The position numbers and the translations under genes are program-made. The notes beneath the pieces are model-generated. The model was given only the letters and a program-made list of their open reading frames with translations, made no database searches and was not told the origin of the DNA. From Pseudomonas sessilinigenes (GTDB taxonomy: Bacteria > Pseudomonadota > Gammaproteobacteria > Pseudomonadales > Pseudomonadaceae): 64,000 nt of DNA. Of the stretch, positions 1 to 8,032 are shown one piece after another. Location of the stretch: assembly GCF_003850565.1 (NCBI RefSeq), contig NZ_CP027706.1:5828001-5892000 (forward strand). The letters run 5' to 3'. How positions within the stretch are numbered: the stretch's first letter is position 1; every line of letters begins with the position of its first letter.

Positions 1-303
1 GTCGATCCAGCCCTTGAGCAAGGCCGGCATGGCCCACCAATAGACGGGATAAACCAGCACCAGGACATCGGCGCGATCGATCCGGGCCTGCTCGGCAAGC
101 ACATCGGCGGGCGGTGCGGCCTGCCCTCGGTGTACCGCGATATCGGCGGCAGCGAAACACGGATCGAAGGCTTCGGCCCAGAGGTCGGCCAATTCGAAGG
201 AGTGCTCCGGACCAGAGTCCTCGAGACCTGCGATGACTTCCCGTGCCAACTGCTGGCTCAGGGACAGGGGATCATGATGAGCAACCACGATGAGTGCGTG
301 CAT
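1..303 (-). CDS. NAD(P)H-quinone oxidoreductase, flavodoxin-like fold (3' part missing)
   Basis: The reverse strand encodes about 101 residues starting MHALIVVAHHDPLS and running off the left edge. The N-terminal strand followed by HHDPLS is the FMN phosphate-binding start of the MdaB/KefF/NQO-type quinone reductases, and VYPVYWWAMPALLKGWID near the edge is the family's conserved W-W-x-P-A-x-L-K motif. The family makes two-electron reductions of quinones with a bound flavin in the cytosol. The gene diverges from a TetR gene with about 80 bases between them, which include a perfect palindrome, so the TetR probably represses it in response to a quinone-like compound (inference). The C-terminal half cannot be seen. 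Confidence 0.85.
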   Translation of the reverse strand, partial: MHALIVVAHHDPLSLSQQLAREVIAGLEDSGPEHSFELADLWAEAFDPCFAAADIAVHRGQAAPPADVLAEQARIDRADVLVLVYPVYWWAMPALLKGWID

Positions 304-356
304 GGCAAAGGCTCCTGTTGCTGGATTGCGCGACTTGCTGGGGGTTTATATACTTT

Positions 357-382
357 TAGTAAGTTACTAACGATAAGTTACT
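357..382. promoter_or_regulatory. Candidate TetR operator between divergent genes
   Basis: TAGTAAGTTACTA at 357-369 is a perfect 13-base palindrome around a central G. Its core AAGTTACT recurs at 375-382, 14 bases downstream. It lies between the divergent quinone reductase and TetR starts, the usual place for an autoregulatory operator. Binding by the adjacent TetR is inferred. Confidence 0.55.
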
Positions 383-383
383 T

Positions 384-1043
384 TTGGTACATAAGCATGT
401 CAAGCAACCAGGAAAGCACTCCCAATCCGCCCCCCGACGGCGCCTGTCCCGGGAACAGCGGCTGCAACAATTGATGGCAGTGGCCTGGAGGATTGTCCGT
501 GAACATGGCACCGAAGCCCTGACCCTGGGTTACCTGGCCGAGCAGGCGGGGGTTACCAAGCCTGTGGTCTATGACCATTTCGCCACTCGAGCGGTGCTGC
601 TGATAGCGCTGTACCAGGACTTCGATCAGCGCCAGACCCTCCAGATGGACCAGGCCCTTGAGCGCAGCGAACCACTGCTGGCCCATCGCGCAAGGGTGAT
701 CGCCAGCTCCTATGTCGATTGCGTGCTACTCCAGGGACGGGAGATACCCGGGGTCATTGCGGCCCTGGCCAGCTCGCCGGAACTGGAAGCCGTCAAACTC
801 CAGTATCAGCAAGTTTTCCTGGATAAATGCCGTAGCAACCTGCAGCCCTTTGCTGAGGGCGCCATCATCTCAGCCGCGGCATTGCGGGCGATGCTCGGCG
901 CTGCCGAGGCGGTCTCCCATGCGGCAGCCCTGGGGGACATCACTCCAGCGCAAGCTCAGGACGAGCTCTACGCCAACATCGTGGCCATGGTCGAGCGCGC
1001 TCGCGCAAACGAATCGATATCCCGTCGGGGTGCAATTGAATGA
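384..1043 (+). CDS. TetR/AcrR family transcriptional regulator
   Basis: The N-terminal helix-turn-helix is clear at residues 25-70: a helix with ILREHG-like VREHGTEALT, then LAEQAGVTKPVVYDHFATRAVLL, the TetR recognition-helix signature. The all-helical C-terminal ligand domain fills the rest, so the 219-residue length is normal. The frame opens with a TTG at 384 because no in-frame ATG precedes the DNA-binding domain; the ATG at 397 is in another frame. The start is therefore uncertain, and the ribosome site is weak. It is divergent from the quinone reductase and overlies a palindrome, suggesting autorepression and control of that reductase. Confidence 0.88.
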   Translation: MVHKHVKQPGKHSQSAPRRRLSREQRLQQLMAVAWRIVREHGTEALTLGYLAEQAGVTKPVVYDHFATRAVLLIALYQDFDQRQTLQMDQALERSEPLLAHRARVIASSYVDCVLLQGREIPGVIAALASSPELEAVKLQYQQVFLDKCRSNLQPFAEGAIISAAALRAMLGAAEAVSHAAALGDITPAQAQDELYANIVAMVERARANESISRRGAIE

Positions 1044-1090
1044 AACCCCCATTGCATCCCTAGAACAACCGGAACGCGTAGACTGCGCAC

Positions 1091-1852
1091 ATGACCGACA
1101 ATGCCCGCCAGCCCGGGGCGCACAGACCGAGAGCCACCATGTCGCGACAATCGCCTGCATCCTCGACGCCCCTTGCCGACAGCGCCGAGCCACCACTCAC
1201 CCCGGACACCCTGGTACTCGACCCACAAGCCAGCCGCGTGCTCTCGGTCTTCGACTTCGATGGCACCCTCACCCGCCACGACAGTTTCGTGCCGTTTCTG
1301 CGCTTCGCCTTCGGCCCGCGCCGCTTCCATCAGCGGATGCTCAAGCTGGCCCTGCCCAGCCTGGGGTTTCTCGCCCGCCGGGTGGCTCGCGATCAACTCA
1401 AGGCGCGACTGATCAACGTCTTCCTCAAGGGGATCGAAGCGGCGTGGGTGCAACAGCAGGCCGAGGCATTCTGCCAACGCTCCTGGAACCAACTGATGCG
1501 CCCCGCCGGCCTGCTGGCGGTGACCGACGAACTGCGCTCCGGAGCCCAGGTGACTTTGTGCTCGGCCTCGCCGGCCCTGGTTCTACAGCCATTCGCCAAG
1601 CGCCTGGGGATCGAGTTGATCGGCACCGAACTGGAGGTCATCGATGGCGTCCTGACCGGGCATATCGTTGGCAACAATTGTCGCTGCGAGAACAAGGTCC
1701 TGCGCCTTGAAAGCATCTATGGCCCCCTGGAGCAGTACCGTTTGCGCGCCTGGGGCGATACCCGGGGCGATCGCGAGTTGCTCGCCGCGGCCCAGGACGC
1801 TCACTGGCGGCACTTTCACCCAGCCTGGCGCCGTGGGCAGCTCGCTCGCTGA
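1091..1852 (+). CDS. HAD superfamily hydrolase, subfamily IB
   Basis: A phosphatase-like protein of the HAD-IB group (phosphoserine-phosphatase-like). Motif I is FDFDGTLT (about residues 54-61), motif II is LCSASPALV (about 156-164), and the GDTRGDRELL segment near the C-terminus carries motif III/IV aspartates. The first 45 residues are proline- and serine-rich and unlike the family. Translation may instead begin at the ATG at 1139, which has a GAGAG just upstream. Family members remove phosphate from small metabolites; the substrate cannot be read here. The gene follows the TetR in the same direction after 47 bases and may be cotranscribed. Confidence 0.85.
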   Translation: MTDNARQPGAHRPRATMSRQSPASSTPLADSAEPPLTPDTLVLDPQASRVLSVFDFDGTLTRHDSFVPFLRFAFGPRRFHQRMLKLALPSLGFLARRVARDQLKARLINVFLKGIEAAWVQQQAEAFCQRSWNQLMRPAGLLAVTDELRSGAQVTLCSASPALVLQPFAKRLGIELIGTELEVIDGVLTGHIVGNNCRCENKVLRLESIYGPLEQYRLRAWGDTRGDRELLAAAQDAHWRHFHPAWRRGQLAR

Positions 1853-1956
1853 GGCTCACCAACAGCCCACTCTGGTCGTGCTCGACTAGCCCAGCCAGTG
1901 CCCCTGGGTCCCAGCAGCGGTTGTCGAAACGAGCCCGGCTCAGCGGTCCACCGCCT

Positions 1957-2442
1957 TCAATCGGGCTTGTGGGCCAGCCGCTGGCGCATGCTGGCACTGG
2001 CAACGGGGCCGGCCTTTATGGTGCAGGCCTCCAGCGGCACCACCCGACCCTCGACCCTCTCCACCATTGCCGGCTCTACCGGCCTGCCACTCTGGCTATC
2101 GATGAGCTGCACGCTCTGGCCTTCAGGCGCGAAATGGCGATTGCCCCATGCCACGAACGCCATGAGCACCACGCGAAAATCCTCTCCCTTGGCGGTAGGC
2201 ACATACTCATGGCGCACAGGACGCTGGCAATAAGCTCGACGCTCCAGCAACCCCGCCTCCACCAGCGAGTTGAGACGCCGGGTCAGCATGTTCGGAGCGA
2301 TCTCCAGGCTGCGGGAGAACTCATCGAAACGCCTCAGGCCATGCAGTGCATCACGCATGATCAGGATGCTCCACCATTCCCCCACCCGCTCCAGGGACCT
2401 GGCGATCGGACATTCTGCCTGCTCCAGGCTTCTTCGCTGCAT
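1957..2442 (-). CDS. HxlR family winged-helix transcriptional regulator
   Basis: A 161-residue protein with the HxlR hallmarks: CPIARSLERVGEWWSILIMRDAL at residues 11-33 (the conserved early cysteine and W-x-x-L-I-L-R), then RRFDEFSRSLEIAPNMLTRRLNSL, a winged helix recognition segment, and a wing with YVPTAKG. HxlR proteins sense reactive aldehydes, quinones or thiol stress, often through that N-terminal cysteine, and control a neighbouring gene. It diverges from a FabF-like synthase across an imperfect dyad at 2488-2506, the likely operator. The C-terminal extension of about 40 residues after the wing is longer than in minimal HxlR proteins. Confidence 0.9.
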   Translation of the reverse strand: MQRRSLEQAECPIARSLERVGEWWSILIMRDALHGLRRFDEFSRSLEIAPNMLTRRLNSLVEAGLLERRAYCQRPVRHEYVPTAKGEDFRVVLMAFVAWGNRHFAPEGQSVQLIDSQSGRPVEPAMVERVEGRVVPLEACTIKAGPVASASMRQRLAHKPD

Positions 2443-2487
2443 GGCCGACTCCTGCGGTAACGTTCAAGTATTTGTGGAACCGGATGT

Positions 2488-2506
2488 TACTTTCATCATG
2501 ATAGTA
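2488..2506. promoter_or_regulatory. Candidate HxlR operator dyad
   Basis: TACTTTCATCATGATAGTA is a 19-base imperfect palindrome of form TACT-x-TCAT-N-ATGA-x-AGTA, with eight of nine arm positions paired. It sits between the divergent HxlR and FabF-like genes. Assignment to HxlR rests on position and symmetry. Confidence 0.5.
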
Positions 2507-2558
2507 TCGTCCACGCTTCATCTTCCCCGATCAGGTAAATCGAAGGAGCAAGTGCGGC

Positions 2559-3827
2559 ATGAGCAAACGCATCGTAGTTACAGGCATGGGTGCAATCACT
2601 CCGCTGGGTTGCGGAGTCGAGCAGGTCTGGCAGCGCCTGCTGGCAGGTCGCTCGGGAATCCGCCAACTGCCAGAGCAATTCATTGCAGGCCTGTCCACCA
2701 CCATCGGTGGCCAGGTGCCGGATTCGATCGAGGATCCTCAAGCCGGCTTCGATCCTGACCGACTCCTGGCCGCCAAGGAACAGCGCAAGATGGACCGCTT
2801 CATCCTGTTCGCCCTGGCCGCTGCCGAAGAAGCCCTGGCCCAGGCCAACTGGCGCCCGGATACCGCCGAGGCCCAGGAACGCACGGCTACCATCATCGCT
2901 TCGGGGGTCGGCGGCTTCCCTGCTATCGCCGAAGCGGTACGCACCAGCGATAGCAAGGGACCGCGACGTCTTTCGCCCTTCACCATCCCATCATTCCTGA
3001 GCAACCTGGCTGCCGGCCAGGTGTCGATCCGCCATGGGCTCAAAGGGCCGCTGGGCACCCCGGTCACGGCTTGCGCCGCCGGAGTCCAGGCCATAGGCGA
3101 TGCCGCCCGGATGATCCGTGCAGGTGAAGTCGATGTCGCCCTGTGTGGTGGCGCAGAAGCCACGATCCATCAGGTCAGCCTGGCGGGCTTTGCTGCCGCA
3201 CGTGCCCTGTCCAGCGACTACAACGACACGCCCCATCGCGCCTCGCGGCCATTCGACCAGGGGCGCGATGGTTTTGTCATGGGAGAAGGAGCGGGACTGC
3301 TGGTCATCGAGGAGCTGGAGCACGCATTGGCACGAGGCGCCCAGCCCATTGCAGAAGTGGTGGGATATGGCACCAGCAGCGACGCCTACCACATGACGGC
3401 AGGACCGGAGGACGGCAACGGCGCCCGTCGCGCCATGGAACTGGCCTTGCGACAGGCCGGTATCGCCCCCTCTGCAGTGCAGCACCTCAACGCCCACGCC
3501 ACCTCGACCCCGGTAGGCGACAAGGGCGAGTTGGCGGCCATCAGGGCGCTGTTCGGTAACGGCGCCAGCCCGGCCATCAGTGCCACGAAATCCGCCACGG
3601 GGCACTTGCTGGGCGCCGCAGGCGGGATCGAGGCGATCTTCACCATCCTCGCCCTGCGTGATCAAGTCGCTCCGGCAACACTTAACCTGGAGAACCCGGA
3701 CGACGCAGCCGAAGGCCTGGACCTGGTCCGCGGCCAGGCCCGGAAGATGGCCATGCAGTATGCGCTGTCCAATGGCTTCGGCTTTGGCGGGGTCAATGCC
3801 AGCGTACTGTTCAAGCGTTGGGCGTAA
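2559..3827 (+). CDS. fabF: Beta-ketoacyl-ACP synthase II (stand-alone FabF)
   Basis: A 422-residue condensing enzyme that joins malonyl-ACP to acyl-ACP. The KAS catalytic triad is complete: Cys172 in TACAAG, His313 in NAHATSTPVGD and His349 in KSATGHLLGAAGG. The length fits FabF (about 413). There is no acpP, fabD, fabG or fabH beside it, so this is an extra copy outside the fatty-acid operon, paired instead with a divergent HxlR regulator. A likely role is an inducible change of membrane fatty-acid composition or supply of acyl chains to a special product (inference). The start has AAGGAG upstream. Its 3' end overlaps the converging downstream gene by 17 bases. Confidence 0.93.
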   Translation: MSKRIVVTGMGAITPLGCGVEQVWQRLLAGRSGIRQLPEQFIAGLSTTIGGQVPDSIEDPQAGFDPDRLLAAKEQRKMDRFILFALAAAEEALAQANWRPDTAEAQERTATIIASGVGGFPAIAEAVRTSDSKGPRRLSPFTIPSFLSNLAAGQVSIRHGLKGPLGTPVTACAAGVQAIGDAARMIRAGEVDVALCGGAEATIHQVSLAGFAAARALSSDYNDTPHRASRPFDQGRDGFVMGEGAGLLVIEELEHALARGAQPIAEVVGYGTSSDAYHMTAGPEDGNGARRAMELALRQAGIAPSAVQHLNAHATSTPVGDKGELAAIRALFGNGASPAISATKSATGHLLGAAGGIEAIFTILALRDQVAPATLNLENPDDAAEGLDLVRGQARKMAMQYALSNGFGFGGVNASVLFKRWA

Positions 3828-4458
3828 GGCCGCAGGCCTGCGCGGTGCCTGGTACGAAGAGCGGCTTGTAGTCGCAATGGATCTGCAAGCTTTCGGTGTG
3901 GTTGCGGTGAATCTGGAAACCGCACTGCACCAAGTCTGCCTTGACGCCATCCAGCGCCATTGCATAACGCGCCTTCAGCAGTTGCTGGCGCTTGGGTGAG
4001 GTAAACACTCCCAGGGGCAAGAAGCGCAAGCGCTTGCCCTCAAGGACAATCGAAACATCGACATGCGTGCCATCCACATCGTGGCCATTGGCACCAAAGA
4101 TATCGTCCACCTCATCCTGGCGTCCCGGGTAGCACCAGCAGAACAGGCGAATCCCCAGCCAGCGTGACAGCGTCCGGAAGCCGCCCAGCCTACTGCTGCG
4201 ATTCTCATAGCCTCGTGTCACCAACAGTCGCGTGGTACCCGGCAAGCCTTGCTGGACCTTGAGCAACTGCTGGAAGACCTGCGAATCCAGCGCCACCTGC
4301 GACGATGGCCAACGCGGCGCGATCGTCAATCCCTGATGGTCGCCCTTGGTGAGAATAAGCATGAACATCGCCCTGATGATTTTTGTGCGGGCCATCCTAC
4401 ACAGACAGGACAAGTCGATGGACAAAATCTCCTCGCTCTTCAGCATCCCTACAGCCAT
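3811..4458 (-). CDS. Hypothetical protein, weakly M15/VanX-like
   Basis: A 215-residue cytosolic-looking protein, convergent with and overlapping fabF by 17 bases. The segment around residues 125-140, with HDVDGTHVDVSI, resembles the H-x6-D zinc motif region of D-Ala-D-Ala dipeptidases/carboxypeptidases (M15). The other M15 ligands are not obvious, so no enzyme activity is claimed. The true start is uncertain: ATGs at 4446, 4395 and 4368 are all possible, and the conserved-looking part begins after MFMLILTKGDHQG. No signal peptide is evident. Confidence 0.6.
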   Translation of the reverse strand: MAVGMLKSEEILSIDLSCLCRMARTKIIRAMFMLILTKGDHQGLTIAPRWPSSQVALDSQVFQQLLKVQQGLPGTTRLLVTRGYENRSSRLGGFRTLSRWLGIRLFCWCYPGRQDEVDDIFGANGHDVDGTHVDVSIVLEGKRLRFLPLGVFTSPKRQQLLKARYAMALDGVKADLVQCGFQIHRNHTESLQIHCDYKPLFVPGTAQACGLTPNA

Positions 4459-4551
4459 CTTCCCCCGTGACAGGACACAGGCAGTTTAGTTATCCTGATA
4501 ATGGCTCATAGCCATCAACCATAAGATAAGAACAGTGACCACAGGTGCTGT

Positions 4552-4797
4552 ATGTACGATTTGAAGAATCTGGTCATTGTCGACAAGAGCCATGGCTTGA
4601 CCGTCCTGCAGGTCACTGCGGACCTGGTCGCCGGTGCACTGGAAGAACTGCTGGCCAATTGCGTCGCCAGCGCCAGCATCACGCAGAAACTGGACTACTC
4701 GATCCTGAGCCTCTACCAGGACAAGCTGGAGGCCGCCATGGGCAACATGAACCTACCAGCCCTGCCGATGGGTTCGGCTCCGGAGGGCCTGCGCTGA
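4552..4797 (+). CDS. Small hypothetical protein
   Basis: An 81-residue frame (MYDLKNLVIVDKSHG...) with an alternating hydrophobic/charged helical pattern and no transmembrane segment. It resembles the short helical proteins of unknown function common in Pseudomonas, but no family is recognised. It lies alone between two minus-strand genes, preceded by an AT-rich stretch that could hold its own promoter. The ribosome site is weak. Confidence 0.55.
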   Translation: MYDLKNLVIVDKSHGLTVLQVTADLVAGALEELLANCVASASITQKLDYSILSLYQDKLEAAMGNMNLPALPMGSAPEGLR

Positions 4798-4824
4798 CAG
4801 GAACCCGGAGCTGCCGACGGCGGC

Positions 4825-5286
4825 TCAGCGACGCGATTTCTGTTGACGCCCGGTGCTGGCAACGCCAACGGCACTCGCCTCGTTGTCCCGCCATTGCGCC
4901 AGCAGCCGCTGAGCATTCTCTTCGCAATCCATGCCATCGGGCTTGCCTTCGATCCCGGCGATCAGGGCCAGCAAGTGACTGCGGTTGTGCGCCAGGCGCT
5001 CCTGCAACGTCTCGATCTCCGTGACCTTGCGCCTCAGGCTCGCCAGCAGTCGATCATGGCGCTCCCCCCCTTTCACTGCTGACTCAAGTGTCAAGGTGCG
5101 CATTTCCTCCAGGCTGAAACCGGCCTGCTGCCCACAGGTGATGATTTCCAGGCGCTGCACCACATCCTCTGGGTAGTCCCTATAGCCGTTGCCCAGGCGC
5201 TGGGACTCGATCAAGCCACTGGCTTCATAAAAACGCAGGCGCGATGCGCTCAGGCCCGTACGTCGGGCCAGTTCACCAATCTTCAT
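4825..5286 (-). CDS. MerR family transcriptional regulator
   Basis: Begins MKIGELARRTGLSASRLRFY, the standard MerR winged-helix start, then LIESQRLGNGYRDYPEDVVQRL (wing) and the long dimerisation helix with RRKVTEIETLQERL. 153 residues. The start was set at 5286 because everything upstream in frame is low-quality leader and MKIGEL is the family N-terminus. A single Cys in DCEENA near the C-terminus does not form a recognisable metal site, so an organic inducer is more likely. It diverges from the Old Yellow Enzyme gene across a MerR-type promoter and probably activates it. Confidence 0.92.
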   Translation of the reverse strand: MKIGELARRTGLSASRLRFYEASGLIESQRLGNGYRDYPEDVVQRLEIITCGQQAGFSLEEMRTLTLESAVKGGERHDRLLASLRRKVTEIETLQERLAHNRSHLLALIAGIEGKPDGMDCEENAQRLLAQWRDNEASAVGVASTGRQQKSRR

Positions 5287-5305
5287 TTGAGTTGCAAATC
5301 TCCGG

Positions 5306-5336
5306 TTGACCTTAAGGATAACTTTAACCTTAGGCT
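5306..5336 (+). promoter_or_regulatory. MerR-type promoter/operator for the OYE gene
   Basis: TTGACC at 5306-5311 serves as a -35, and TAGGCT at 5331-5336 as a -10, separated by 19 bases, the over-long spacer typical of MerR-activated promoters. The spacer holds the dyad TAAGGATAA-CT-TTAACCTTA (5313-5332; 8 of 9 pairs). This is the arrangement expected for MerR twisting of the promoter. Confidence 0.7.
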
Positions 5337-5396
5337 TCTTCGCAATACAGCCCCGCCGCACATAAATCGACGCGCGGCGCCTCACCGGAGAACACC

Positions 5397-6653
5397 ATGA
5401 ACGCTTTCCAGCCCCTGCGTTTACCCAATGGCAGCACCCTGCCCAACCGCATCGCCAAGGCCGCGATGGAAGAGAACCTGGCAAACCTGGACCAGACCCC
5501 ATCGGATCAACTGCTGCGCCTGTATCAGGCCTGGGCCGAAGGTGGAGCCGGTCTGTTGCTCAGCGGCAATGTGATGGTCGACCCCAGCGCCATGACCGGA
5601 CCTGGCGGTGTAATGCTCGACGACAGCCAGCAACTGCAACGGTTTCGCCAATGGGCACGCATCGGGCAGGCCCAGGGTGCGCAGTTCTGGATGCAGATCA
5701 ATCATCCAGGGAGGCAAATGCAGGCGAGCCTCGGCCAGACCACCGTCGCCCCCTCTGCAGTGGCCCTGGACATGGGTGGGCTATCGAAGATGTTTCCCCT
5801 CCCCAAGGCACTGGAAGAAGCTCAGATCAATACACTGATCCAGCGTTTCGCCCGTACTGCGGCGCTGGCCGAAGAGGCCGGATTCAGCGGCGTGCAGATC
5901 CACGCAGCCCATGGCTACCTGTTGAGCCAGTTCCTCTCGCCCCTGAGCAACCAGCGCCAGGATCGCTGGGGCGGCAGCCTGGAGAATCGTGCACGGTTGC
6001 TGCTGGAGGTGGTCAAGGCCGTACGCGCGACGGTCTCTCCTGGGTTCAGCGTGGCCGTCAAGCTCAATTCGGCCGACTTCCAGAGGGGTGGTTTCGAACC
6101 CGCCGACGCACGCCAGGTGGTGCTGTGGCTCAATGAGCTGCCGGTGGACCTGGTGGAGTTGTCGGGCGGCAGCTATGAAGCCCCAGCCATGCAGGGTGAT
6201 GCCCGCGATGGCCGGACCCTGGCTCGCGAAGCCTACTTCCTCGAATTCGCCCGAGAGATCGCAGCCATTGCACGCATGCCGGTCATGGTCACGGGCGGCA
6301 TCCGCCGCTTGCCGGTAGTGGAACAGGTCCTGGACAGCGGCGTGGCCATGGCCGGCATCGCAACCGCCCTGGCGGTAGACCCTGCCCTGCCCCGCCGCTG
6401 GAAACAGGGCGATCGCAAGGCCAGTGCCGAACTGCCGCCGATCCGCTGGAAACGCAAGGCCCTGGCAGCGCTGGCCTACATGGCATTGGTGAAGCTGCAG
6501 ATGCGGCACCTTGCCGAGGGTCGCCAGACCAAACCAGGCTCCTCGCCCCTGCGCGCCCTGTTGCTGGAGCAATGGGCAACCCTGCATCGGACCCGGCAAT
6601 ACCGTCGGATGATGCAAGGCCGTGCGGTTCTGGTGGAAAGAGCCAGTGCATGA
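5397..6653 (+). CDS. NADH:flavin oxidoreductase, Old Yellow Enzyme family
   Basis: A 418-residue FMN TIM-barrel ene-reductase. QINHPGRQ (about 100-107), the substrate-binding HAAH pair (His169/His172) followed by GYLLSQFLSP, and the C-terminal VTGGIRR FMN-phosphate segment are all present. The last 60 residues form a small arginine-rich helical tail. The family reduces activated C=C bonds, quinones, maleimides or nitro groups. AGAACACC precedes the ATG. The divergent MerR and its readable operator indicate induction by an electrophile, consistent with a detoxification role. Confidence 0.92.
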   Translation: MNAFQPLRLPNGSTLPNRIAKAAMEENLANLDQTPSDQLLRLYQAWAEGGAGLLLSGNVMVDPSAMTGPGGVMLDDSQQLQRFRQWARIGQAQGAQFWMQINHPGRQMQASLGQTTVAPSAVALDMGGLSKMFPLPKALEEAQINTLIQRFARTAALAEEAGFSGVQIHAAHGYLLSQFLSPLSNQRQDRWGGSLENRARLLLEVVKAVRATVSPGFSVAVKLNSADFQRGGFEPADARQVVLWLNELPVDLVELSGGSYEAPAMQGDARDGRTLAREAYFLEFAREIAAIARMPVMVTGGIRRLPVVEQVLDSGVAMAGIATALAVDPALPRRWKQGDRKASAELPPIRWKRKALAALAYMALVKLQMRHLAEGRQTKPGSSPLRALLLEQWATLHRTRQYRRMMQGRAVLVERASA

Positions 6654-6748
6654 CACTGCCATCAAGGCTATTGTGCGGCCTCTATGGAGCTGGCCGGCGC
6701 GACGCTGTTTGCAGACCAGCTTGCAACCTGGCAGCTCCAGAGACGCCA

Positions 6749-6766
6749 CTCAGCGGTACCGCTGAG
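6749..6766. promoter_or_regulatory. Perfect 18-base palindrome between OYE and catB
   Basis: CTCAGCGGTACCGCTGAG is perfectly self-complementary. It lies about 95 bases after the OYE stop and 58 before catB. It could be a terminator stem (no T-run follows) or an operator of catB; the sequence does not decide. Confidence 0.35.
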
Positions 6767-6824
6767 CGTTGCGAACACGATCGCTGCAGTGCCGCGCGCT
6801 TGAAAGAAAGTGCCGGCTAGCCAC

Positions 6825-7472
6825 ATGGAGAAAGTCTTGAGCAATTACTTCGAGAGTCCTTTCAAGGGCATCACACTGGACAAGCAGGTCACCCATCCGA
6901 ACATCCAGGTTGGCCGGTACAGCTATTACTCCGGGTACTACCACGGCCACAGCTTCGACGAATGTGCACGCTACCTGCCACCAGACGAAGGCGTGGACCG
7001 ACTGATCGTCGGCAGTTTCTGCTCGATCGGCTCGGGTGCCGCGTTCATCATGGCCGGTAATCAAGGCCACCGGAACGAATGGGTCAGCACCTTTCCTTTC
7101 TATTGGATGCCAGAAGAACCAGCCTTTGCGGGAGCGCAGAATGGCTATGAATCCGCTGGCGATACGGTCATCGGCAACGATGTCTGGATCGGCTCCGAAG
7201 CCATCATCATGCCGGGCGTCAAGGTGGGTGACGGCGCGGTGATCGGCACCCGCGCCCTGGTGACCCGGGATGTCGAGCCCTACGCCATCATCGGCGGCAA
7301 CCCGGCCAAGACCCTTCGCATGCGCTTCGATGAGCGCACCGTGCAAATGCTCCTGGAAATGAAATGGTGGGACTGGTCCACCGACCAGTTGAAGGACGTG
7401 ATGCCACTGATGACCAGCGGCAATGTCCAAGCGCTATACGTGCATTGGCAAAACGTAGTGCGCCGCGCTTGA
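6825..7472 (+). CDS. catB: CatB-family xenobiotic O-acetyltransferase
   Basis: A left-handed beta-helix acetyltransferase of the chloramphenicol/virginiamycin type. Near-diagnostic CatB segments are NYFESPFKG at the start, [36 protein letters not shown] (the His after GNQG is the catalytic base) and [14 protein letters not shown]. 215 residues from the ATG at 6825; the in-frame GTG at 6810 would add five. Family members acetylate chloramphenicol with acetyl-CoA, and Pseudomonas carry chromosomal copies of this kind. Drug specificity here is inferred from similarity only. Confidence 0.93.
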   Translation: MEKVLSNYFESPFKGITLDKQVTHPNIQVGRYSYYSGYYHGHSFDECARYLPPDEGVDRLIVGSFCSIGSGAAFIMAGNQGHRNEWVSTFPFYWMPEEPAFAGAQNGYESAGDTVIGNDVWIGSEAIIMPGVKVGDGAVIGTRALVTRDVEPYAIIGGNPAKTLRMRFDERTVQMLLEMKWWDWSTDQLKDVMPLMTSGNVQALYVHWQNVVRRA

Positions 7473-7488
7473 TCCAATCAGATCAAGA

Positions 7489-7517
7489 AAGCCCGTGGAT
7501 CGTCGATCCACGGGCTT
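7489..7517. terminator. Bidirectional hairpin between convergent genes
   Basis: AAGCCCGTGGAT and ATCCACGGGCTT form a 12-base stem that extends through GATCG/CGATC. It lies between the convergent catB and DUF1289 genes. No long T-run follows on either strand. Confidence 0.65.
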
Positions 7518-7541
7518 CAGCCAGGCATTCAAGAATCAGGC

Positions 7542-7979
7542 TCAGCCACCTGTACCGTAGCGTTGCTCCGATAGCGAAAAGAACTCCCTATCGATGACAT
7601 CCCGCAGTTCCACCAGGCGTAACTGGCTGTATGCCGGCAGGATCCTTATGCCGAACTCCTCGATGTTCCTTATCACCCCCGCACCACGCCTGATGACCTG
7701 GTAGGCACAGTACTGAATGGAGTTCAGCGGTGAACAATTGATCCTGCCAGACTGCACCCTGAGTGCCAGCAAGTCAGGATCGAAGATCTCGCACTTGTCG
7801 AGCATCACCTGGCTCAAAAGACATTCGAAACGCTGCAGGACACTGCGTTTCTGATCTTCACCATAACCATTCCACTCAATCACCTCATGATCGAATCGCT
7901 TGCAACCCCGGCACACCCGATCACCGTAGACCGTTGAGCAAAGCCCGATACAAGGCGTCTTGATTTTCTCCAGACTCAT
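7542..7979 (-). CDS. DUF1289 family protein
   Basis: The N-terminus TPCIGLCSTVYGDRVCRGCKR has the four-cysteine pattern of DUF1289 (C-x3-C-x7-C-x2-C), a small probable metal-binding fold. About 95 further residues of unknown fold follow; many DUF1289 proteins are only 60-80 long, so this one has an extended C-terminus (145 residues). It lies 53 bases downstream of nrdB on the same strand and is probably cotranscribed, suggesting a link to ribonucleotide reductase assembly or metal/electron supply. That link is inference. Confidence 0.8.
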   Translation of the reverse strand: MSLEKIKTPCIGLCSTVYGDRVCRGCKRFDHEVIEWNGYGEDQKRSVLQRFECLLSQVMLDKCEIFDPDLLALRVQSGRINCSPLNSIQYCAYQVIRRGAGVIRNIEEFGIRILPAYSQLRLVELRDVIDREFFSLSEQRYGTGG

Positions 7980-8032
7980 TCAGCACTCCTGGGATCGAAC
8001 CTCGCTTATCGACCCTTTGTCTTCCAGGCCGA

